From Streptomyces cyaneus (GTDB lineage Bacteria; Actinomycetota; Actinomycetes; Streptomycetales; Streptomycetaceae), in contig NZ_RQJW01000011.1 in the NCBI RefSeq assembly GCF_004028635.1, positions 283,059-347,058 of the forward strand: DNA of 64,000 bases, read 5' to 3'. This document shows positions 59,142 through 64,000 of this stretch, one piece after another. The notes beneath the pieces were generated by a model. That model had not been told where the DNA came from. It saw only the letters and a program-made list of their open reading frames with translations, and made no database searches. Position numbers and translations under genes: made by a program. Within the stretch, counting starts at the first letter, position 1, and every line of letters begins with the position of its first letter.

Positions 59142-59696
59142 TCAGCGGCGCGTGTTCTCCGCGGCCCACGCCTCGACCGCGTCGGTGGCCCGGTCGAACG
59201 CCGCGACCCGCCCCAGGAAGTCCGCATTGTGCGTGGTCATCAGCGTCGGCATGCCATCCGCCGCCCGATTCCGCCGTACGAGCATCAGCGCCTGCCCCTG
59301 CACGGTGCGCGGCAACCCCAGCCAGCGCACCGGCTGCTGCACCGTCCGCACGGCGCCGATCTGCTCCCAGGGCACCGTACGCGTGACGAGGAAACCCACC
59401 TGACGCAGCCCGGCCGCGCTCACCCAGACGCCCATGCGCAGCAGCCGCAGGGCACCGGCGATGACGAGCAGCGCAATACCGAAGACGACACCGGCCTCGG
59501 CCGGCGTGCCGGTCAGGGCGATGATGACCGCCGCGAACAGCACGTACGAGGCGAGCAGCAACCACAGCGCCGCCACGCCCACCCGGCACGGCCCGGGACG
59601 GTAAGGGCGCCGCCAGCGGTCACGGTCGTCGAAGGGGAGCGCGACGTCGTCGGCTGCCTCGAACGCGCGGTCGGCCGTCAGGAAGGGCAGGGGCAC
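59142..59696 (-). CDS. PH-domain membrane protein
   Basis: A 184-residue protein. An N-terminal cytosolic stretch of about 40 residues is followed by two membrane segments (about 42-62 and 68-86). A PH-like domain then has MGVWVSAAGLRQVGFLVTRT and VPWEQIGAVRTVQQPVRWLG. This is the bacterial PH (bPH) membrane protein layout. It converges with the dapB-linked gene. Function unknown. Confidence 0.8.
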   Translation of the reverse strand: MPLPFLTADRAFEAADDVALPFDDRDRWRRPYRPGPCRVGVAALWLLLASYVLFAAVIIALTGTPAEAGVVFGIALLVIAGALRLLRMGVWVSAAGLRQVGFLVTRTVPWEQIGAVRTVQQPVRWLGLPRTVQGQALMLVRRNRAADGMPTLMTTHNADFLGRVAAFDRATDAVEAWAAENTRR

Positions 59697-59821
59697 GGCT
59701 GGTCCTCACTCAATCCATGCTTGGGCTGTGCCCGGTGAGGCTATCGACCTGTGTCCCCACTCACCACCCTTGGGGGTCCATGGGGGTACCCCCCCACGCC
59801 ATTCGGGCAGTGGGGGAGCAG

Positions 59822-60058
59822 TCAGCGCCCCTGAGAGGCCTGCGACTGCTGAGTCTGCGTGGCGGTGTCGGTGGACAGCGCCGGCATGCCGACCACCAGC
59901 GAGCCGACCAGCGCGGCGACGATGGTGAGGCCCAGCAGCCAGCGCCCGGCTATCTGACCGGCGGACGCCCGCTCGCGAGGCGGGGGAGTGACATCACTGC
60001 GGAACCTGTCGGCCTCGGCAAGGAAGGCGAACGGGACGGGCTCGCGCCGACGGAACAT
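59822..60058 (-). CDS. small single-span membrane protein
   Basis: A 78-residue protein starting MFRRREPVPFAFLAEADRFR. A basic cytosolic N-terminus, one span at about 36-58 (WLLGLTIVAALVGSLVVGMP) and a polar outside tail rich in Gln/Ser/Thr are seen. It is divergent from thyX. No known motif. Confidence 0.7.
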   Translation of the reverse strand: MFRRREPVPFAFLAEADRFRSDVTPPPRERASAGQIAGRWLLGLTIVAALVGSLVVGMPALSTDTATQTQQSQASQGR

Positions 60059-60135
60059 CGGGGACTTCTCCTCTCGGGATCGTATGAGTGACTGTTACCA
60101 ACGCAGACGAGCGAGTGCCCCAAAAGGTGCCCGGT

Positions 60136-60173
60136 TTCGCCGAATTCACAGAAATTCGCCGAAGTTCGCCGAC
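60136..60173 (+). promoter_or_regulatory. three TTCGCCGA repeats upstream of thyX
   Basis: TTCGCCGAA at 60136-60144 and 60155-60163 and TTCGCCGAC at 60165-60173 lie in the thyX control region. The starts are 19 and 10 bases apart. They could form a binding site for a regulator, but no known motif is recognised. A -10-like TAGAGT follows at 60221-60226. Confidence 0.4.
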
Positions 60174-60266
60174 GTATGTCGCGACCCGGCACCGAACGCC
60201 CCGTTGTCAGTGCCGGGCCGTAGAGTGGGCGCCGCCCACAGAAGTGATGGAAGGACCCTCCGAGCC

Positions 60267-61007
60267 GTGACCGACACCCCCGCCGACGACCTCAAGCCCA
60301 GCTTCCGCAGCGACGTCACCGTCGAGCTGGTCAAGCACAGCGCGGCCGACTCCGACGTGCTGTGGGCCGCCCGCGTCTCCACCGCCGGCGAGCAGTCCCT
60401 GGAGGAGCTGCAGAAGGACCCGGAGCGTTCCAAGGGCCTGATCAACTACCTGATGCGGGACCGGCACGGCAGCCCCTTCGAGCACAACTCGATGACCTTC
60501 TTCATCAGCGCCCCGATCTTCGTCTTCCGCGAGTTCATGCGACACCGCGTGGGCTGGTCGTACAACGAGGAGAGCGGTCGCTACAGGGAGCTCCAGCCCG
60601 TCTTCTACGTCCCCGACGAGTCCCGCAAGCTGGTCCAGGAGGGCCGCCCGGGCAAGTACGTCTTCGTGGAGGGCACCCAGGCCCAGCAGGAGCTGGTCGG
60701 CCGCGTCATGGAGGACTCGTACCGGCAGGCGTACGAGGCCTACCAGGAGATGCTCGCCGCCGGCGTCGCCCGCGAGGTCGCCCGCGCCGTCCTCCCGGTC
60801 GGCCTGTTCTCCTCGATGTACGCCACCTGCAACGCCCGATCCCTGATGCACTTCCTCGGCCTGCGCACCCAGCACGAGCTGGCCAAGGTCCCGTCCTTCC
60901 CGCAGCGGGAGATCGAGATGGTCGGCGAGAAGATGGAGGCGGAGTGGGCCAAGCTCATGCCGCTGACGTACGCGGCCTTCAATGCGAACGGCCGTGTGGC
61001 GCCGTAA
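60267..61007 (+). CDS. thyX: FAD-dependent thymidylate synthase
   Basis: A 246-residue protein from GTG 60267 (VTDTPADDLKPSFRSDVTVE), with GGAAGGA upstream. The ThyX signature is present: RHR at 92-94 followed by SYNEESGRY. HGSPFEHNSMTFFI and the C-terminal NARSLMHFLGLRTQHELAK also fit. It makes dTMP from dUMP with methylenetetrahydrofolate, FAD and NADPH. The ORF extends upstream to 59988 but that part is the divergent promoter region. A terminator follows at 61109-61146. Confidence 0.96.
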   Translation: MTDTPADDLKPSFRSDVTVELVKHSAADSDVLWAARVSTAGEQSLEELQKDPERSKGLINYLMRDRHGSPFEHNSMTFFISAPIFVFREFMRHRVGWSYNEESGRYRELQPVFYVPDESRKLVQEGRPGKYVFVEGTQAQQELVGRVMEDSYRQAYEAYQEMLAAGVAREVARAVLPVGLFSSMYATCNARSLMHFLGLRTQHELAKVPSFPQREIEMVGEKMEAEWAKLMPLTYAAFNANGRVAP

Positions 61008-61108
61008 AGCACTCCCACTTCCTCGACTGGGCAGGGCCGCACGGACCAGCCTCATGAAGTGTCCGTATTGCGGCATTTAGAGAAGTTCATCTAGCCTGAT
61101 CAAACGGA

Positions 61109-61146
61109 CCCGGCACTGCTTGAACCCCCGAGCAGGCAGTGCCGGG
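61109..61146 (+). terminator. terminator after thyX
   Basis: CCCGGCACTGC (61109-61119) pairs perfectly with GCAGTGCCGGG (61136-61146), with a 16-base loop. It lies 100 bp after thyX and 75 bp before dapA. Confidence 0.75.
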
Positions 61147-61207
61147 CTCCATCTTTGTCCTGACTTTTCCGCACCCCCCGAGGGCAGACCAGGCCGTGCG
61201 CAACGAG

Positions 61208-61213
61208 TAGCGT
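61208..61213 (+). promoter_or_regulatory. -10 box before dapA (probably leaderless)
   Basis: TAGCGT at 61208-61213 ends 7 bases before the ATG at 61221, with GTAACCC between and no ribosome binding site. The spacing fits transcription starting at or next to the start codon. Confidence 0.45.
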
Positions 61214-61220
61214 GTAACCC

Positions 61221-62120
61221 ATGGCTCCGACCTCCACTCCGCAGACCCCCTTCGGGCGGGTCCTCACCGCCATGATCACGCCCTTCACGGCGGACGGCGC
61301 ACTTGATCTCGACGGCGCGCAGCGGCTCGCCACGCACCTGGTGGACGCAGGCAACGACGGCCTGATCATCAACGGCACCACCGGTGAGTCCCCCACCACC
61401 AGCGATGCGGAGAAATCGGACCTGGTGCGCGCGGTACTGGAGGCCGTCGGCGACCGAGCCCACGTCGTGGCCGGGGTCGGCACCAACGACACCCACCACA
61501 GCCTCGAGCTGGCCCGCACCGCGGAGAAGGTGGGCGCACACGGGCTCCTGGTCGTCACGCCGTACTACAACAAGCCCCCGCAGGAGGGCCTGTACCGGCA
61601 CTTCAAGGCCATCGCCGACGCCACCGAGCTGCCGGTCATGCTCTACGACATCCCCGGCCGCAGCGGCGTCCCGATCAACACCGAGACGATCGTCCGCCTC
61701 GCCGAGCACCCGCGCATCGTGGCCAACAAGGACGCCAAGGGCGACCTCGGCCGCGCCAGCTGGGCCATCGCCCGCTCCGGCCTCGCCTGGTACTCCGGCG
61801 ACGACATGCTGAACCTGCCGCTGCTCTCCGTGGGCGCGGTCGGCTTCGTCTCGGTCGTCGGCCACGTGGTCACCCCGGACCTGCGCGCGCTCGTCGAGGC
61901 GTACGTCTCCGGCGACGTCCAGAAGGCCACGGAGATCCACCAGAAGCTGCTCCCGGTCTACACCGGCATGTTCCGCACCCAGGGCGTCATGACCACCAAG
62001 GCCGCGCTCGCCCTCCAGGGCCTGCCCGCCGGACCCCTGCGCGCGCCCATGGCGGAGTGCTCGGCCGAGGAGATCGAGCAGCTCAAGATCGATCTTGCCG
62101 CAGGCGGGGTACAGCTCTAG
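61221..62120 (+). CDS. dapA: 4-hydroxy-tetrahydrodipicolinate synthase
   Basis: A 299-residue (beta/alpha)8 protein starting MAPTSTPQTPFGRVLTAMIT. Schiff-base Lys170 is in VANKDAKGD, Tyr142 in LYDIPGR, and the pyruvate-binding NGTTGE at 51-56 is intact; VTPYYNKP supplies the second active-site tyrosine. It condenses pyruvate with aspartate semialdehyde, the first step of the DAP/lysine branch, feeding DapB encoded upstream. The -10 box 7 bp before the ATG suggests a leaderless mRNA. Confidence 0.97.
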   Translation: MAPTSTPQTPFGRVLTAMITPFTADGALDLDGAQRLATHLVDAGNDGLIINGTTGESPTTSDAEKSDLVRAVLEAVGDRAHVVAGVGTNDTHHSLELARTAEKVGAHGLLVVTPYYNKPPQEGLYRHFKAIADATELPVMLYDIPGRSGVPINTETIVRLAEHPRIVANKDAKGDLGRASWAIARSGLAWYSGDDMLNLPLLSVGAVGFVSVVGHVVTPDLRALVEAYVSGDVQKATEIHQKLLPVYTGMFRTQGVMTTKAALALQGLPAGPLRAPMAECSAEEIEQLKIDLAAGGVQL

Positions 62121-62157
62121 CACCAGACTTCGCGCGCCCGGGCGCGCACCAGACTTC
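62121..62157 (+). repeat. direct repeats flanking a perfect palindrome
   Basis: CACCAGACTTC occurs at 62121-62131 and again at 62147-62157. Between them is the 16-base perfect palindrome GCGCGCCCGGGCGCGC (62132-62147). It lies directly after the dapA stop and could act as a terminator or processing site. Confidence 0.65.
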
Positions 62158-62221
62158 ACAACTGAATAAGCAGGCCACCGGTGCCTGCACCCCACAACGA
62201 CAACTGCTTCTGCACGAACGT

Positions 62222-62260
62222 CACGCGCGCCACGTGCCCGACCGGTACGTGGCGCGCGTG
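62222..62260 (+). promoter_or_regulatory. 17-bp hairpin in the RNase J leader
   Basis: CACGCGCGCCACGTGCC (62222-62238) pairs with GGTACGTGGCGCGCGTG (62244-62260) with one G-U pair and loop CGACC. The ribosome binding site GAGGAG follows immediately and the TTG start is at 62275. The stem could control translation or be a cleavage site. Confidence 0.65.
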
Positions 62261-62274
62261 GTGAGGAGAGTCTT

Positions 62275-63960
62275 TTGAGTCATCCGCATCCTGAACTCAG
62301 CGCGCCCCCGCCGCTTCCCGAAGGCGGCCTACGGGTCACCCCGCTCGGCGGCCTAGGCGAAATCGGCCGAAACATGACGGTCTTCGAGTACGGCGGCCGC
62401 CTGTTGATCGTCGACTGCGGAGTGCTCTTCCCGGAGGAGGAGCAGCCCGGAATCGACCTGATCCTGCCGGACTTCTCGTCCATCCGGGACCGCCTCGACG
62501 ACATCGAGGGCATCGTCCTCACTCATGGCCACGAGGACCACATCGGCGGCGTCCCCTTCCTCCTGCGCGAGAAGCCGGACATCCCGCTGATCGGCTCCAA
62601 GCTGACCCTCGCGCTCATCGAGGCCAAGCTCCAAGAGCACCGCATCCGTCCGTACACCCTCGAAGTGGCGGAGGGTAACCGCGAGCGCATCGGACCCTTC
62701 GACTGCGAGTTCGTCGCGGTCAACCACTCCATCCCGGACGCCCTGGCGGTAGCCATCCGCACACCCGCCGGCATGGTGGTCCACACGGGCGACTTCAAGA
62801 TGGACCAGCTCCCGCTGGACAACCGCCTGACGGACCTCCACGCCTTCGCCCGGCTGAGCGAGGAAGGCATCGACCTCCTCCTCTCCGACTCCACGAACGC
62901 GGAGGTCCCGGGGTTCGTTCCGCCCGAGCGGGACATCTCCAACGTCCTGCGCCAGGTGTTCGCGGGCGCCCGCAAGCGGATCATCGTGGCCAGCTTCGCC
63001 AGCCACATCCACCGCATCCAGCAGATCCTCGACGCCGCCCACGAGTACGGCCGCCGGGTCGCCTTCGTCGGCCGCTCGATGGTCCGCAACATGGGCATTG
63101 CCCGGGACCTGGGCTACCTGAAGGTCCCCCCGGGTCTGGTGGTGGACGTCAAGACGCTCGACGACCTGCCGGACAGCGAGGTCGTGCTGGTCTGCACGGG
63201 CTCACAGGGCGAGCCGATGGCAGCCCTGTCGAGGATGGCGAACAGGGACCACCAGATCCGGATCGTCCAAGGCGACACCGTGATCCTGGCGTCCTCGCTG
63301 ATCCCCGGCAACGAGAACGCGGTCTACCGAGTCATCAACGGCCTGACCCGCTGGGGCGCGAACGTCGTCCACAAGGGCAACGCCAAGGTCCACGTCTCGG
63401 GCCACGCCTCGGCCGGCGAGCTGCTGTACTTCTACAACATCTGCCGCCCGAAGAACCTGATGCCGGTGCACGGCGAATGGCGCCACCTGCGCGCCAACGC
63501 CGAACTGGGCGCCCTGACCGGCGTTCCGCACGACCGGATCGTCATCGCCGAGGACGGCGTCGCCGTCGACCTCATCGAGGGCAAGGCGAAGATCTCCGGC
63601 AAGGTGCAGGCGGGTTACGTGTACGTCGACGGCCTCTCGGTCGGCGACGTGGGCGAACCGGCCCTCAAGGACCGCAAGATCCTGGGCGACGAGGGCATCA
63701 TCTCGGTCTTCGTGGTGGTGGACTCCTCCACCGGCAAGATCACGGGCGGCCCGCACATCCAGGCCCGAGGCTCTGGCATCGAGGACTCCGCCTTCGGGGA
63801 GGTCATCCCGAAGATCACGGAATCGCTGGAGCGGTCGGCCCAGGACGGTGTGGTCGAACCCCACCAGCTGCAGCAGCTGGTGCGCCGCACCCTGGGCAAG
63901 TGGGTGTCGGACACGTATCGGCGCAGGCCGATGATCCTCCCTGTGGTGGTGGAGGTCTGA
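62275..63960 (+). CDS. rnj: ribonuclease J
   Basis: A 561-residue protein from TTG 62275 with GAGGAG upstream. Metallo-beta-lactamase signature H84-G-H86-E-D88-H89 (VLTHGHEDHIGG), with HTGDFKMD and VSGHASAGELLYF completing the beta-CASP nuclease core. C-terminal domain: GVVEPHQLQQLVRRTLGKWV. RNase J is a 5-prime exonuclease and endonuclease that matures and degrades RNA; together with pnp this window encodes two main RNA-turnover enzymes. The leader hairpin at 62222-62260 may serve autoregulation. Confidence 0.95.
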   Translation: MSHPHPELSAPPPLPEGGLRVTPLGGLGEIGRNMTVFEYGGRLLIVDCGVLFPEEEQPGIDLILPDFSSIRDRLDDIEGIVLTHGHEDHIGGVPFLLREKPDIPLIGSKLTLALIEAKLQEHRIRPYTLEVAEGNRERIGPFDCEFVAVNHSIPDALAVAIRTPAGMVVHTGDFKMDQLPLDNRLTDLHAFARLSEEGIDLLLSDSTNAEVPGFVPPERDISNVLRQVFAGARKRIIVASFASHIHRIQQILDAAHEYGRRVAFVGRSMVRNMGIARDLGYLKVPPGLVVDVKTLDDLPDSEVVLVCTGSQGEPMAALSRMANRDHQIRIVQGDTVILASSLIPGNENAVYRVINGLTRWGANVVHKGNAKVHVSGHASAGELLYFYNICRPKNLMPVHGEWRHLRANAELGALTGVPHDRIVIAEDGVAVDLIEGKAKISGKVQAGYVYVDGLSVGDVGEPALKDRKILGDEGIISVFVVVDSSTGKITGGPHIQARGSGIEDSAFGEVIPKITESLERSAQDGVVEPHQLQQLVRRTLGKWVSDTYRRRPMILPVVVEV

Positions 63961-64000
63961 CGGTCCGTCGGACGCACGGCCGTGTGAACCCGGAGCGGGG

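Noticed and set aside
1..64000. Search for tRNA or rRNA genes
   Set aside because: No cloverleaf or rRNA-like sequence was noticed by eye in the intergenic regions; a covariance scan was not possible.

Overview
The window is high-GC DNA with actinobacterial codon usage, frequent GTG/TTG starts and several apparently leaderless genes. The right-hand end carries the syntenic block rpsO, pnp, M16 peptidase, dapB, thyX, dapA and RNase J. Together with a type VII (ESX/WXG100) secretion locus carrying eccC and eccD, this points to a Streptomyces chromosome. All product names come from reading sequence motifs; no database search was possible.

Layout. (1) 1-16.5 kb: a type VII secretion-associated block. 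It holds WXG100-like and long exported proteins (minus-strand genes at 1.95-3.1 and 3.1-3.6 kb; 8493-10009; 11307-12440), a membrane-anchored HExxH metallopeptidase and a PQQ/beta-propeller protein in one overlapping operon (4004-7041). It also has small polytopic membrane proteins with a cysteine-bearing loop and two copies of a small helical family. (2) 15-35 kb: an array of very large SUKH-4 immunity-type proteins. Five intact copies have a P-loop NTPase-like N-terminus, a long linker with a conserved LPW(R/K)TxWTxWRP(P)G segment and a C-terminal SUKH-4 domain; one further copy is short and lacks the P-loop. Between them lie at least five fragments of the same family, two decayed deaminase toxin cassettes, an IS701-like transposase fragment, a glycosidase-like fragment, a DHFR-like gene and a frameshifted HEAT-repeat gene. 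(3) 35.2-39.8 kb: a roughly 1530-residue exported toxin with a CpnT-like N-terminus, a long low-complexity stalk, a papain-fold domain and a terminal deaminase domain. The last SUKH-4 gene follows 19 bp downstream and is probably its immunity gene. (4) 39.9-47.5 kb: a second copy of many accessory families from block 1, plus an unfused P-loop/linker gene followed by a SUKH-4 gene, a DUF397 gene and a WXG100 protein. (5) 47.7-53.3 kb: eccC and eccD, divergently transcribed. (6) 53.5-64 kb: conserved housekeeping genes for ribosome and RNA turnover (rpsO, pnp, RNase J), lysine/DAP biosynthesis (dapB, dapA) and thymidylate synthesis (thyX).

How it may work. EccC and EccD form part of an ESX-like translocon; eccB, eccE and mycosin are not in the window and may lie off the left edge. 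The WXG100 proteins and CpnT-like proteins are candidate substrates, and the large protein carries two toxin warheads. Resistance to this and to earlier toxin variants is plausibly given by the SUKH-4 array. Two SUKH-4 genes still sit next to the wreckage of a deaminase toxin tip, which suggests repeated tip replacement with retention of old immunity genes. The most distinctive signal is this fused NTPase-SUKH-4 immunity array and the displaced toxin cassette at 23.6-25.3 kb. The cassette shares about 97 percent DNA identity (seven mismatches by eye over 249 bp) with part of the intact toxin.
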